From a bacterium (GTDB lineage Bacteria > Planctomycetota > SZUA-567): a DNA stretch of 38,392 nucleotides. Of this stretch, positions 16,653 to 25,729 are shown in pieces. The notes under the pieces were generated by a model, which saw only the letters and a program-made list of their open reading frames with translations, searched no databases and had not been told where the DNA came from. Position 1 is the first letter of the stretch; each line of letters starts with the position of its first letter. Location of the stretch: positions 1 to 38,392 of the forward strand of contig QKCJ01000001.1 of the NCBI GenBank assembly GCA_003245715.1, given 5' to 3'. Made by a program: the position numbers and the translations under genes.

Positions 16653-17771
16653 ATGAGCAAAACAAAAGGATTTGTCGCCCTCGAGGACGGAACAGTCTTT
16701 GAAGGTATTTCTTTCGGCGCAGAAGGCGTAAACTCTGGAGAGGTGGTGTTTAACACCTCCATGACCGGTTATCAGGAGATCCTGACCGACCCCTCCTACG
16801 CCGGGCAGATTATCACCATGACCTACCCGCTTATCGGCAACTACGGGACAAACCCCGACGATGTCGAGTCACGCGGGGTTTTTGCGCGCGGTTTCATCGT
16901 TCGCGAATACTGCAACTACCCTTCAAACTACCGTTCAACCATGTCACTTGGCGAATACCTCAAGAAGCATAATCTTCCCGGGGTGAGCGACATCGACACG
17001 CGCGAACTGACCAGAAAACTGCGTGTTACCGGTGCCATGCGCGGGGTTATCGCTGCTGGCGACTACACAAAAGAAGAGCTGGTCAAGATGGCCAAGAATT
17101 CCCCGTCACTGGTTGGACAGGATCTGGTTTCCACAGTCACCTGTGAGGCGGCTTATGAATTTGAAGAGTACTGCCCGTGGATGGAGGGTAAACCCGAGAT
17201 TAAATATAATGTGGCAGTGTATGATTACGGCGTGAAGAAAAACATTCTGCGTGCGCTCTGCAGCATTGGCTGTAAAGTGAAAGTATACCCTGCTAAAACC
17301 CCGGCTACAGTGATTCTAGCTGATAACCCCGACGGAATTTTCCTTTCAAACGGCCCTGGTGATCCCGAGGCCGTTTCTTATGCGGTGGAAAGCATCAGGG
17401 AATTAATCGGCAAGAAACCGATCATGGGCATTTGCCTTGGCCACCAGCTTATTGCCCTTGCCCTCGGCGGCAAGACTTACAAACTGAAATTCGGCCACCG
17501 TGGCGCAAACCATCCGGTACGTGATGAACAGACCCAGAAGGTTGAGATTACCAGCCAGAACCACGGTTTCTGTGTGGATATGACCGCCCTGCCGGCAGAT
17601 GACACCGATATCACGCACCTGAACCTCAACGACAATACCGCTGAAGGTATTACACATAAGAAGTTTCCGGTATTTTCCGTCCAGCACCATCCGGAAGCTG
17701 CTGCCGGACCGCATGATGCACTGTACCTCTTCAAGCGCTTCACTGACATGATGGACGCAAACAAGGGCTAG
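16653..17771 (+). CDS. carA: Carbamoyl-phosphate synthase small (glutaminase) subunit
   Basis: CarA cleaves glutamine and passes ammonia to CarB to make carbamoyl phosphate for pyrimidine and arginine synthesis. This 372-residue protein has the N-terminal CPSase small-chain domain (FEGISFGAEG, FNTSMTGYQEILTDPSY). A class I glutaminase domain follows with nucleophile Cys261 in GICLGHQ, and His346 and Glu348 in HHPE. All catalytic residues are present and the length is normal. A lipoprotein gene starts 33 bases after its stop, before carB, which is an unusual arrangement. Two -10-like TATAAT boxes lie upstream. Confidence 0.97.
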   Translation: MSKTKGFVALEDGTVFEGISFGAEGVNSGEVVFNTSMTGYQEILTDPSYAGQIITMTYPLIGNYGTNPDDVESRGVFARGFIVREYCNYPSNYRSTMSLGEYLKKHNLPGVSDIDTRELTRKLRVTGAMRGVIAAGDYTKEELVKMAKNSPSLVGQDLVSTVTCEAAYEFEEYCPWMEGKPEIKYNVAVYDYGVKKNILRALCSIGCKVKVYPAKTPATVILADNPDGIFLSNGPGDPEAVSYAVESIRELIGKKPIMGICLGHQLIALALGGKTYKLKFGHRGANHPVRDEQTQKVEITSQNHGFCVDMTALPADDTDITHLNLNDNTAEGITHKKFPVFSVQHHPEAAAGPHDALYLFKRFTDMMDANKG

Positions 17772-17804
17772 ACTGTAAACATAAATTCAGAGAGGGAGAA
17801 GATA

Positions 17805-18302
17805 ATGGGGATCACCCGAAATATTATTCCGGCGCTGCTGCTTGCGGCTTTCTGCTTCCTTTCTGCCTGCACCAATGTAATAACCGAGGACAAGGTTCTG
17901 CAGGATGGTGTAGTCCGCGATATGCTTACCGGCAGACCAATTGCCGGTGCAAAGATAACCATGCTGCAGCACTCGTTTGTGGTTGGTGACTACCGGGAAT
18001 TTTCGCAGGGACGGGGCAAGGTCTGCCCGACCCTAAAAGGTAAGCCGGTAAAGACTGCGGTAACAGATAAAAACGGTTATTATCATATATACTTTGATAA
18101 ACCGAAGTATCAGCTGGGCACAGACCGGACTTATGATGTCTGGTACATTATTGTCAGTGCGCCGGAATATGATGACTTTTGCGAAGATATCTACAGTCGC
18201 GACCCGCACAAGAAGTTCAAGATGGCTGACATTGAGGGGCGGATGCGCGATCTTAATATCATTGAGCTGACCAAAGGCAGTCCGCTTAACACTCATGAGT
18301 GA
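17805..18302 (+). CDS. Lipoprotein with carboxypeptidase-regulatory-like beta-sandwich
   Basis: This 165-residue protein begins with a signal sequence and lipobox FLSAC (Cys at about 22). The mature part reads VVRDMLTGRPIAGAKITML, then later VTDKNGYYHIYF. This is the pattern of CarboxypepD_reg/SpaA-like Ig folds, where a 'tgkPiagA.V' strand is followed by 'T-D-G-Y-F'. The enzyme role is none; such domains usually mediate folding or attachment. It has an AGGGAG ribosome-binding site and sits between carA (33-base gap) and carB (86-base gap) in the same orientation, so co-transcription is likely. No link to carbamoyl phosphate is evident from the protein. Confidence 0.8.
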   Translation: MGITRNIIPALLLAAFCFLSACTNVITEDKVLQDGVVRDMLTGRPIAGAKITMLQHSFVVGDYREFSQGRGKVCPTLKGKPVKTAVTDKNGYYHIYFDKPKYQLGTDRTYDVWYIIVSAPEYDDFCEDIYSRDPHKKFKMADIEGRMRDLNIIELTKGSPLNTHE

Positions 18303-18388
18303 TAAGCGTTTTTGTCGCAAAACGATAAGTTTATAAATAATCAAAATTTAGAATATAGTTGAAATAATATCAGGATGAAATAAGAAAA

Positions 18389-21300
18389 ATGCCAAAACGC
18401 ACAGACATCAAGAAAATCTGTATTATCGGCGCTGGGCCGATTGTCATTGGTCAGGCATGCGAGTTTGACTACTCCGGCGCGCAGGCCTGTAAGGTTCTCA
18501 AGCAGGACGGATATGAGGTAATCCTTCTCAACTCCAACCCTGCCACAATCATGACCGACACAATCATGGCTGACCGGACTTATGTCGAGCCGGTTACCCC
18601 TGAGTTTCTCATTGAGATCCTCAAGAAGGAACGCCCCGACGCCATCCTGCCAACCCTCGGCGGACAGACCGGACTTAATGTCGCCTTTAAAGTTGCCAAA
18701 ACCGGCATCCTTGAAGAACTTGGTATTGAGATGCTTGGTGCGGATGCCGAGGTTATCGCCCGCGCCGAGGATCGCGACCTGTTTAAACGGACAATGGCCG
18801 CTGCCGGAATCGATCTTCCAAAGTCAGGCCTTGCCCACACCATAGATGAAGGTATGGCGCTGCTTGACGAAATCGGCCTCCCCTGTATCATCCGTCCAGC
18901 CTTTACCCTTGGCGGAACCGGCGGCGGCATTGCCTGGAATAAAGAGGACTATGTGCATTTTGTCCGCACCGGCATTGACGCGTCTCTGGTTAATGAGATT
19001 CTGATTGAAGAATATCTTGCGGGCTGGAAGGAATACGAGCTTGAGGTAATGCGTGACAAGAACGATAACGCGGTTATCGTCTGCTCGATAGAAAACCTTG
19101 ACCCGATGGGTGTGCATACCGGCGACTCAATTACCGTTGCACCGGTGCAGACCCTTACCGACCGTGAATACCAGAATATGCGCGATGCTACACTGACGTG
19201 TATCCGTGCGATCGGTGTTGAGACTGGTGGTTGTAATGTCCAATGGGCGGTTGACCCCAAGACCGGGCGCCTGGTGATTATCGAGATGAACCCACGTGTG
19301 AGCCGTTCTTCAGCGCTGGCCTCAAAGGCAACAGGCTTCCCGATTGCCAAGATTGCTGCCAAGGTTGCTGTAGGCTACACTCTTGATGAAATCATGAATG
19401 ACATCACCCGCGAGACACCGGCGTGTTTTGAGCCGTCAATTGACTACTGCGTTATCAAGATCCCGCGCTTTAACTTTGAGAAATTCCCCGGCTCTGATGC
19501 CCGCCTGACTTCGGCGATGAAATCTGTCGGTGAAGTCATGGCAATTGGCCGCACCTTCAAGGAAGCACTGCAGAAGGGTATGCGCTCGATGGAGACAGGC
19601 CGTGCGGGCTTTGGCTGTGATGAGAAGGAAATTGAACTAACCACACTCACCAAAGAAGAACTGCGTAGCAAACTGACTATGCCTAACGCTGAGCGCCTGT
19701 ATTACATTCAGGCCGCGCTCCGTCAGGGCATGAGCGTTGATGATCTGCATGAATTCACCGGAATTGATCCGTGGTATTTACATAATATGCGTGAGATTGT
19801 CGAAGAAGGCAAGGAAATCGGCAAGTTGTCATTCGACTCGATCACCCCGGCGCAGCTGCTGCGTGCCAAGCGCATGGGCTTCTCTGACATCCAGCTTGGT
19901 TACCTCCTTGGCAGTGACCGCGAATCAATCCGCAGGAAGCGTATCGGTAATGGCATTGAAGCGGTTTACAAGCTTGTTGACACCTGTGCGGCAGAGTTTG
20001 AGGCGTACACACCTTACTACTACTCAACCTATGAAAAGACTGACGAGACCCGCCCCTCAGATAAAGAAAAAATCATGATCCTCGGCGGTGGCCCTAACCG
20101 CATTGGGCAGGGTATCGAGTTTGACTACTGCTGCGTGCATGCGTCATTTGCCTCACGTGATGCCGGTTACGCGTCAATCATGGTAAACTGCAACCCGGAA
20201 ACGGTCTCCACTGACTATGACACTTCAGACCGTCTCTACTTTGAACCGCTTACGGTTGAAGACGTTCTCTCAATTGTCAGCCGTGAAAAGCCCAAGGGTG
20301 TTATCGTTCAGTTCGGCGGCCAGACCCCGCTTAATATCGCTGAAGAACTTGAAAAATGCGGAGTTAATATTCTCGGCACACCGGTCAAGGCTATTGCCCG
20401 TGCTGAAGACCGCGCGCAGTTTAAAGCCCTGCTTGACAAACTCAATCTCAAACAGCCAGGTAACTCGACAGCCGTCGTCCTTGATGATGCGATTGAAAAA
20501 GCGGCCAAGCTTGGTTATCCGCTGGTTATGCGCCCGTCATTTGTTCTGGGTGGCGCGAAGATGGAGATCGTTCACGATGAGGCAGGGCTGCGCCAGTACT
20601 GGAGCGAACTTGGTGCATATTGCGCCAAAGCTGACCTGACTATTAATAAAGAACGTCCGATCCTTCTTGATAAATATCTTGAGAACACTACAGAAATTGA
20701 TGTTGATGCGGTATGCGACACCAAAGATGTTTATGTTGCCGGCATCATGGAGCATATTGAAGAAGCGGGTATCCACTCTGGCGACTCGGCCTGTGTGCTG
20801 CCGCCGTTCTCGCTTTCAGAGAAGGTCATCACAATGCTGCGTGAAGCGGCTACCGGGCTGGCGCTTGAGCTTGGAGTGAAGGGGTTGATGAATGTCCAGT
20901 TTGCTGTAAAGGGTGAAGATCTGTATGTTCTTGAGGTCAACCCGCGCGCAAGCCGTACTGTTCCGTTTGTGAGCAAGGTTACCGGCGTACCGCTGGCAAA
21001 TGTTGCAACCCGCGTGATGCTCGGCGAAACTCTTGCCGAAATCGGCCTTGGCGATATCTATCCGGAGCTGAAACACGTCGGCATCAAGGAAGCGGCACTG
21101 CCCTTCAGCCGTTTCCCGGGTACAGACTGCGTTCTTGGCCCCGAGATGAAGAGTACCGGTGAGGTTATGGGAATTGACAAAGACATCGCGATTGCCTTTG
21201 CCAAGGCTCAGGTTGGTGTCGGTATGGTTATCCCGCAGGGCGGTACCGCCTTTCTGTCAGTAATGGACGCGGATAAAGACACGCTGCCCGAGATCGCCTC

Positions 21301-21646
21301 AAAACTTAACAGCCTTGGTTTTAACATTGCCGCTACCCGCGGAACTTGCCGCATCCTTGAACAACACGGCATAACCGCCAAACGCATCCAGAAAGTTTCC
21401 GAAGGGCATCCGAATGTCATCGACATGATGATTAACAAAGAAGTGGATCTGCTTATCAATACTCCAAGCGGCAAGAACCCGCACAAGGATGAGGTGAAAA
21501 TCCGCACTACAGCTATCGAACGCGGAGTACCGCTGGTTACCACTACACGCGCCGCGCTTATGCTCTGCAAGGCTATTGATGCGTCAAAACGCGGGAAACT
21601 TTCAGTCAAGTCGCTGCAGGAATATCATGCGGAAATAGGCAAATAA
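18389..21646 (+). CDS. carB: Carbamoyl-phosphate synthase large subunit
   Basis: This 1085-residue protein has the full CarB architecture. The first ATP-grasp half (about 1-400) has [20 protein letters not shown] and LGGQTGLN. The oligomerisation domain is about 400-555. The second ATP-grasp half (about 555-935) has [20 protein letters not shown] and QFGGQTPLN. The C-terminal MGS-like allosteric domain (about 936-1085) carries [12 protein letters not shown] and NTPSG. With CarA and glutamine it makes carbamoyl phosphate; the MGS domain usually binds UMP, IMP or ornithine. The ribosome-binding site is weak (AGGATG at a distance). It ends before a strong terminator. Confidence 0.98.
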   Translation: MPKRTDIKKICIIGAGPIVIGQACEFDYSGAQACKVLKQDGYEVILLNSNPATIMTDTIMADRTYVEPVTPEFLIEILKKERPDAILPTLGGQTGLNVAFKVAKTGILEELGIEMLGADAEVIARAEDRDLFKRTMAAAGIDLPKSGLAHTIDEGMALLDEIGLPCIIRPAFTLGGTGGGIAWNKEDYVHFVRTGIDASLVNEILIEEYLAGWKEYELEVMRDKNDNAVIVCSIENLDPMGVHTGDSITVAPVQTLTDREYQNMRDATLTCIRAIGVETGGCNVQWAVDPKTGRLVIIEMNPRVSRSSALASKATGFPIAKIAAKVAVGYTLDEIMNDITRETPACFEPSIDYCVIKIPRFNFEKFPGSDARLTSAMKSVGEVMAIGRTFKEALQKGMRSMETGRAGFGCDEKEIELTTLTKEELRSKLTMPNAERLYYIQAALRQGMSVDDLHEFTGIDPWYLHNMREIVEEGKEIGKLSFDSITPAQLLRAKRMGFSDIQLGYLLGSDRESIRRKRIGNGIEAVYKLVDTCAAEFEAYTPYYYSTYEKTDETRPSDKEKIMILGGGPNRIGQGIEFDYCCVHASFASRDAGYASIMVNCNPETVSTDYDTSDRLYFEPLTVEDVLSIVSREKPKGVIVQFGGQTPLNIAEELEKCGVNILGTPVKAIARAEDRAQFKALLDKLNLKQPGNSTAVVLDDAIEKAAKLGYPLVMRPSFVLGGAKMEIVHDEAGLRQYWSELGAYCAKADLTINKERPILLDKYLENTTEIDVDAVCDTKDVYVAGIMEHIEEAGIHSGDSACVLPPFSLSEKVITMLREAATGLALELGVKGLMNVQFAVKGEDLYVLEVNPRASRTVPFVSKVTGVPLANVATRVMLGETLAEIGLGDIYPELKHVGIKEAALPFSRFPGTDCVLGPEMKSTGEVMGIDKDIAIAFAKAQVGVGMVIPQGGTAFLSVMDADKDTLPEIASKLNSLGFNIAATRGTCRILEQHGITAKRIQKVSEGHPNVIDMMINKEVDLLINTPSGKNPHKDEVKIRTTAIERGVPLVTTTRAALMLCKAIDASKRGKLSVKSLQEYHAEIGK

Positions 21647-21684
21647 TTTTAACCCGACGATCTGAAATTCTGCTATAATATTAT

Positions 21685-21723
21685 CCGGCGGGCCAGTTAT
21701 GGTTCCGCCGGTTATTTTTTTTT
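21685..21723 (+). terminator. carB terminator
   Basis: The stem CCGGCGG (21685-21691) with CCGCCGG (21705-21711) is followed by ttattttttttt. It isolates carB from the etfB gene that begins 25 bases beyond the hairpin. Confidence 0.88.
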
Positions 21724-21736
21724 CGGAGCAACGTTA

Positions 21737-22519
21737 ATGACGCTTAAAATCGCAGCCTGCATAAAACAGGTACCTGATGTTACCGAGGTCAAGATTGACC
21801 CCGAGACCAATACCCTGATCCGTGAAGGCGTTGATGCGATAACCAATCCGCTTGACCTTTATGCAGTTGAGGAGGCTATCGCCATAACGCGGAACAATGA
21901 CGCGGAGTCATGCGCGATGTGCATGGGGCCAGAGCAGGCACTTGACTCAGTGCGCGAGGCTATGGCTATGGGAATCGACAAAGGAGTACTGATTAGTGAC
22001 CGGGCTTTTGCCGGCTCTGATACTTGGGCGACCTCGTTTATTCTGGCCCGGGCGGTCAAAAAATTAGGCGCTGATCTTGTAATCTGTGGCAAGCAGGCAA
22101 CTGATGGCGATACCGCGCAGGTTGGCCCGGGGATAGCCGCACACCTCAATTGGGCGCAGGCTTGTTATGTCAGCAAGGTGTTGAATATCACTCAGGAAGA
22201 AGTAACAGTTGAACGGTTGCTTGATTACGGCCGGGAAGTTATCACGTTAAAACTGCCGGCGGTAATAACTGTTATCAAGGAACTTAACAACCCGCGTCTG
22301 ACACGCTTTTTCAAACTGCTTGAATCCTTTGAGAAACCGGTTGAAAAATGGGGCGCTGCAGAGCTTGAGATTGATGCCAACAATTGCGGACTGAGCGGCA
22401 GCCCGACAAAGGTCAACAGAATTTTTGCCCCGCCAAGCCGTAACAAGGCGACCCTGATAAAAGGGGAAAACGCCAGGGAAAAAGCGCAAAACATCGCCGA
22501 TATTATTGCCGGCATTTAA
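21737..22519 (+). CDS. etfB: Electron transfer flavoprotein beta subunit
   Basis: This 260-residue protein has the EtfB signature. It starts IAACIKQVPDVTEVKID. PLDLYAVEEA follows, then GKQATDGDTAQVGPGIAAHL, the nucleotide-binding stretch. The ETF heterodimer carries electrons from dehydrogenases, and in anaerobes can take part in flavin-based bifurcation. Its partner etfA, normally adjacent, is not in this window: kdsD follows on the other strand. A GGAG ribosome-binding site lies 9 bases before the ATG. It may have a promoter inside the short carB-etfB gap or depend on read-through. Confidence 0.93.
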   Translation: MTLKIAACIKQVPDVTEVKIDPETNTLIREGVDAITNPLDLYAVEEAIAITRNNDAESCAMCMGPEQALDSVREAMAMGIDKGVLISDRAFAGSDTWATSFILARAVKKLGADLVICGKQATDGDTAQVGPGIAAHLNWAQACYVSKVLNITQEEVTVERLLDYGREVITLKLPAVITVIKELNNPRLTRFFKLLESFEKPVEKWGAAELEIDANNCGLSGSPTKVNRIFAPPSRNKATLIKGENAREKAQNIADIIAGI

Positions 22520-22615
22520 CCTGATTTGCTAAAATGAAAATATTACATTATCTCTGCAGCGGGAAAACCGGTGCGTCTGATTCTTACACAACCGTATATT
22601 GCTTGACGGGTTTTA

Positions 22616-23575
22616 TCAGATAGAAGCAAGCAGCCCCTTCATGTCTGCCATGCCGATTATTCCGCCCTCATCATCAATTACCGGTATCTCGGCAATCCGC
22701 TTTTCACGCATCAGTTCCATAACCTCGCCGGCAATGGTACTACCCTTAACGGTCATGCAACCGGCGGTCATAAACTGAGCCACTGGTTTGCTGAGGATGT
22801 CCTTGTCTTTCTCAAGGCCGCGACGGAGGTCTCCGTCACAGAAAATCCCGCTGACGGAGTTGTCGGAATTGCGAACAATCGCCGCGCCGCTTCTGGCGTT
22901 GGTAATGGCCAGCAACGTGTCACCGACAGAAAGAGTACCATCAACTACGGCGATATGCTCACCTTTGCGCATAAAATCAGAGATCGGACAGCTCTTGCGG
23001 CCAAGTGCGCCAGCCGGGTGGAATTTCGCATAATCCTCAATCTTGAAATTGCGCCGCTTCATCAGACAGAGCGCCAGCGCGTCACCAACAGCCAGCATCG
23101 CAGTGGTCGTCGCAGTCGGGGCGAGGCCTAGCGGACAAGCTTCTTCAATTTTGCCGAGGAGAATCAGAATATCGGAATGGATTGCCAGAGTAGAGCGTTC
23201 GTTTCCGGTAACGGCTATTATCTGCGCGCCGATTTTCCTGATCCCCGGAAGGAGCTTGGTCATCTCGTCGCTCTCGCCGGAATTACTGAAGAGCAGGCAG
23301 ACATCGTTCTTGTCAACCATGCCAAGATCACCGTGCAGAGCTTCAGCCGGGTGCAGGAAGAATGACTGCGTTCCGGTACTGGCCATGGTCGCGGAGATCT
23401 TCTTGGCAATCAGACCAGCCTTGCCCATGCCGCAGGCAACAACCCGTCCGCCGGAATCAAGAATCAGGTCCAGCGCATGTTCGAACTTGTCATCAAGGCG
23501 CTCACGGACAATTTTAAGCGCTGTAATCTCCGCATCCAGAACTTCTCTGGCGTAATCAAGACTCATAATCTGCAT
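22616..23575 (-). CDS. kdsD: Arabinose-5-phosphate isomerase (KpsF/GutQ family)
   Basis: This enzyme interconverts ribulose-5-phosphate and arabinose-5-phosphate, the first step to KDO for LPS. The 319-residue protein has an N-terminal SIS sugar isomerase domain with GMGKAG (49-54), HPAEALHGDLG (75-85), SNSGES (97-102) and HPAGALGR (186-193). A tandem CBS-domain pair follows (about 200-319), as in KdsD, KpsF and GutQ. Start choice is open: AAAGG is 2 bases before the ATG at 23575 and 11 before an in-frame ATG at 23566. It supports a Gram-negative envelope together with the MsbA-like exporter. It is transcribed towards etfB. Confidence 0.94.
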   Translation of the reverse strand: MQIMSLDYAREVLDAEITALKIVRERLDDKFEHALDLILDSGGRVVACGMGKAGLIAKKISATMASTGTQSFFLHPAEALHGDLGMVDKNDVCLLFSNSGESDEMTKLLPGIRKIGAQIIAVTGNERSTLAIHSDILILLGKIEEACPLGLAPTATTTAMLAVGDALALCLMKRRNFKIEDYAKFHPAGALGRKSCPISDFMRKGEHIAVVDGTLSVGDTLLAITNARSGAAIVRNSDNSVSGIFCDGDLRRGLEKDKDILSKPVAQFMTAGCMTVKGSTIAGEVMELMREKRIAEIPVIDDEGGIIGMADMKGLLASI

Positions 23576-23690
23576 AACCTTTTATGTGGGCTAACCTGCC
23601 GCAAGAAAAACACTCTGACACTCCCGGTAAAACCGGACTTACCAACCAGTAATATCTTACCGCTGCGGGGTAAAATATCAAGGGAAGTAC

Positions 23691-23718
23691 TTGACATAAA
23701 ATGCTTTTTCGCTAATTT
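23691..23718 (+). promoter_or_regulatory. Candidate promoter upstream of the acidic-protein gene
   Basis: A perfect TTGACA (23691-23696) is followed 16 bases later by TAATTT (23713-23718). The -10 match is weak and alternative registers exist. It lies about 85 bases before the first ribosome-binding site. Confidence 0.45.
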
Positions 23719-23753
23719 AATAGTAGAAAATATTCACGTTTGTGGAGGGAAAT

Positions 23754-23783
23754 CCGTATAATATTTCTCATACGGGTATTTTT
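23754..23783 (+). terminator. Possible attenuator hairpin in the leader
   Basis: CCGTAT (23754-23759) pairs with ATACGG (23770-23775), followed by GTATTTTT. The stem is only 6 bp, so termination would be partial at best. It sits between the candidate promoter and the small leader ORF. Confidence 0.45.
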
Positions 23784-23801
23784 ATAAATACAGGAGATGC
23801 T

Positions 23802-23915
23802 ATGATTGGGTCATTCATCTCATTCCACGCACCGGTGCAGGCAGAAATACTTTTTTTTCTGCACCACGGGAATAAAAATTTAGGAGAAATCTATGAGTAT
23901 GATACAAGTCACTGA
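23802..23915 (+). CDS. Possible leader peptide ORF, 37 residues
   Basis: ATG at 23802 follows AGGAG at 6-base spacing, the best ribosome-binding site in this leader. The frame encodes MIGSFISFHAPVQAEILFFL, then HHGNKNLGEIYEYDTSH, and stops at 23915, overlapping the next gene (start 23893) by 23 bases in another frame. It is too short for homology-based naming. Overlap suggests translational coupling. A hairpin inside it (GGTGCAG 23834-23840 with CTGCACC 23859-23865) competes with an alternative stem (GCAGAAA 23841-23847 with TTTCTGC 23856-23862). It could equally be a non-coding leader. Confidence 0.4.
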   Translation: MIGSFISFHAPVQAEILFFLHHGNKNLGEIYEYDTSH

Positions 23916-24648
23916 CAGACGTGGCGGAGTCTACGAGGTAGTGGTGACCTTCACTTATGGTGAATGTGCCCGCCTTCCATTCAACTCTTTGCGTAAGGTC
24001 AATGCACGCATCGACCAGATTCGCAACGGCGGCCTCAAGGCTACAGCCCAGTTCAACCTGCGCAACTCAACTGAAGCGGCCAACTTTGTTGAAATGCTTG
24101 ATATGTTTGGTGAAGACGGGTCATTTGTCCACGGCTCACCGGCAGATCCTGAAGATCTCAAGAAAGACGTTCCTGACGACGACGACGACGAAACCGGTAT
24201 ACGACCGGCGACGGTAGTAAGTGCGCAGCCGGAGAAGACTGCGGTGCCGTCGCCACGTGAAGAAGAGTTTACCAGGCAGGGAGGCCAGGAAACTCAGACA
24301 ATCAGCGAAGATGTACGGGAAGAGGTGACACCTGAGCCGGTTGAAGAACCGGAAGAAGCGGAAGATCTTGAGATCGACGAAAGCTTCGGGGTTGTTGCTG
24401 ATGAAAACTGGCGCGATAAAGCTGATGAAGCTGTTGCTGTGTCTCTGGCTGAGCATGAAAATAAAGCAGAGACAATGAGCCGCGTGGCAAAGGTTGCCGG
24501 CGACCGTTATACCGAAGAGATGGCCCGCGAGAAGATGATTTCTCTCTTGTGGGAAAAATTCCAGGATGAGGCGTATGTTGCTGCGTTTCTCAAGCGGCGA
24601 GACTGGAATGATGTGAGTGAAGAAGAAGTCCGAAAGATTGCAGGTTAA
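23893..24648 (+). CDS. Acidic two-domain protein of unknown function
   Basis: This 251-residue cytoplasmic-looking protein has no signal peptide. The N-terminal part (about 1-82) is a compact mixed domain with YEVVVTFTYGECARLPFNSL. A linker of about 100 residues is disordered, very rich in Glu, Asp and Pro (for example DDDDDE near 96 and repeated EEP/PEP). The C-terminal part (about 180-251) is predicted helical, with an AREKMISLLWEKFQDEA stretch. I recognise no family. GGAGAAAT precedes the ATG. A terminator whose stem overlaps the stop codon ends the unit. Confidence 0.75.
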   Translation: MSMIQVTDRRGGVYEVVVTFTYGECARLPFNSLRKVNARIDQIRNGGLKATAQFNLRNSTEAANFVEMLDMFGEDGSFVHGSPADPEDLKKDVPDDDDDETGIRPATVVSAQPEKTAVPSPREEEFTRQGGQETQTISEDVREEVTPEPVEEPEEAEDLEIDESFGVVADENWRDKADEAVAVSLAEHENKAETMSRVAKVAGDRYTEEMAREKMISLLWEKFQDEAYVAAFLKRRDWNDVSEEEVRKIAG

Positions 24649-24665
24649 CCCCTGCAATCTTTTAT
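24634..24665 (+). terminator. Terminator overlapping the stop codon of the acidic-protein gene
   Basis: An 11-bp perfect stem, AAGATTGCAGG (24634-24644) with CCTGCAATCTT (24651-24661), has a 6-base loop that carries the stop codon and is followed by T. Confidence 0.9.
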
Positions 24666-24769
24666 ATTGCCGATTTTCTGGCATTGCGTAATCAGGCACC
24701 AAACCGGAACGGGCATCTGATTTGATTGCCGATATGCTGTAGCAAAGTAATGTTTGAGGAAGGATATTT

Positions 24770-25174
24770 ATGGGACCGCAAGATGCGCAACGGTTTGATT
24801 CCCTTGAAAGAGAGGAACGGGACTTTCTTTCGTTTGAGGCAGACTTCACGATGGCTGTTCTCAGAAAACGCCCTTACCATTTTGAGGCGCTTCAGGCAGC
24901 GGCTAATTCTCTTACCGCTCTTGGCTATTTTGAGGACGGACTCACTTATGATGAACGTCTTTGTGAGATGCGCCCGACTGACCCGCTGATCGTCTACAAC
25001 CTTGCCTGCAGCCTGTCTCTGGTCAACAAGCAGGACGAAGCGCTAGACCGTCTTGAGCAGGCCATCACTCTTGGCTACAATGACCGCAAACACCTCAAGG
25101 ATGATCCGGACCTTGAAAATATCCGCGAGCTGCCCCGCTTTGAAGAACTGCTCTCACACATCAAACATTTTTAG
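24770..25174 (+). CDS. Small tetratricopeptide-repeat protein
   Basis: This 134-residue helical protein has TPR-like helices: HFEALQAAANSLTALGYFED (37-56), then DPLIVYNLACSLSLVNKQDE, then ALDRLEQAITLGYND with the LKDDPDLENIRELPRFEEL capping helix. The last motif is common in bacterial TPR proteins. TPRs mediate protein-protein contacts. There is no signal peptide, so it is probably cytoplasmic. The ATG at 24770 follows AGGAAGG. It is transcribed alone after the terminator of the acidic-protein gene, so a functional link to that neighbour is not implied. Confidence 0.85.
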   Translation: MGPQDAQRFDSLEREERDFLSFEADFTMAVLRKRPYHFEALQAAANSLTALGYFEDGLTYDERLCEMRPTDPLIVYNLACSLSLVNKQDEALDRLEQAITLGYNDRKHLKDDPDLENIRELPRFEELLSHIKHF

Positions 25175-25233
25175 GCAATCGTTTTTTTATCACGCCCCGC
25201 ACGGCTGTTTTTTGCATAACTATGTATTTGCTT

Positions 25234-25674
25234 TTAACCAATCTTAACCTGCTGCTTATCAAACAAATGATTTTTGGTTGAGTTCAGACCAGGCGGATAC
25301 CTGCCAGTGATATAACCATTAATAATAAAGAGAACTTCCTGTCCGACTGTTGAAGGGGTTTGATCTAAATGAGAAGAAAACTGTGAGCAGACGTTGGCGC
25401 AAGGCTCATTTGAATCAAGCAGCAATAAAAGAACAGGGATATCTTCCCGTTTTACCCATCCTTTAATAGTTTCTTTAAAAGTATAACAAGCACCTCCGAA
25501 CATATTCATTCTGATGAGCAGACTGATAAAGTCCAATGATGATTGCGATTTAAAATCAAAAATTAGTGGCTGTACAAGTTCAACAGATTTTTTTTTAGAA
25601 GAATTGCTTTTTATCGGCAACAGAATTATCAACGATAACGTTGCCGCGACCACAAGGCGAAGAGCTTTTTTCAT
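25234..25674 (-). CDS. Small secreted protein of unknown function
   Basis: This protein of about 146 residues has an N-terminal signal segment, MKKALRLVVAATLSLIILLP. The in-frame ATG at 25680 is possible, but MKK at 25674 fits a signal peptide better. The mature part has three Cys residues (GGACYTF and CANVCS) and the clear hydrophobic strand EDIPVLLLLLD. A TPSTVGQEVLFIINGYITGR segment follows. I do not recognise the family. It lies 50-55 bases after the helicase stop in the same orientation, so it may be the third gene of that run. Confidence 0.65.
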   Translation of the reverse strand: MKKALRLVVAATLSLIILLPIKSNSSKKKSVELVQPLIFDFKSQSSLDFISLLIRMNMFGGACYTFKETIKGWVKREDIPVLLLLLDSNEPCANVCSQFSSHLDQTPSTVGQEVLFIINGYITGRYPPGLNSTKNHLFDKQQVKIG

Positions 25675-25729
25675 AACCATCCCCCCACATCATATTTGAC
25701 ACCGGCTGGCAAATTTTAAACGATAAGCT

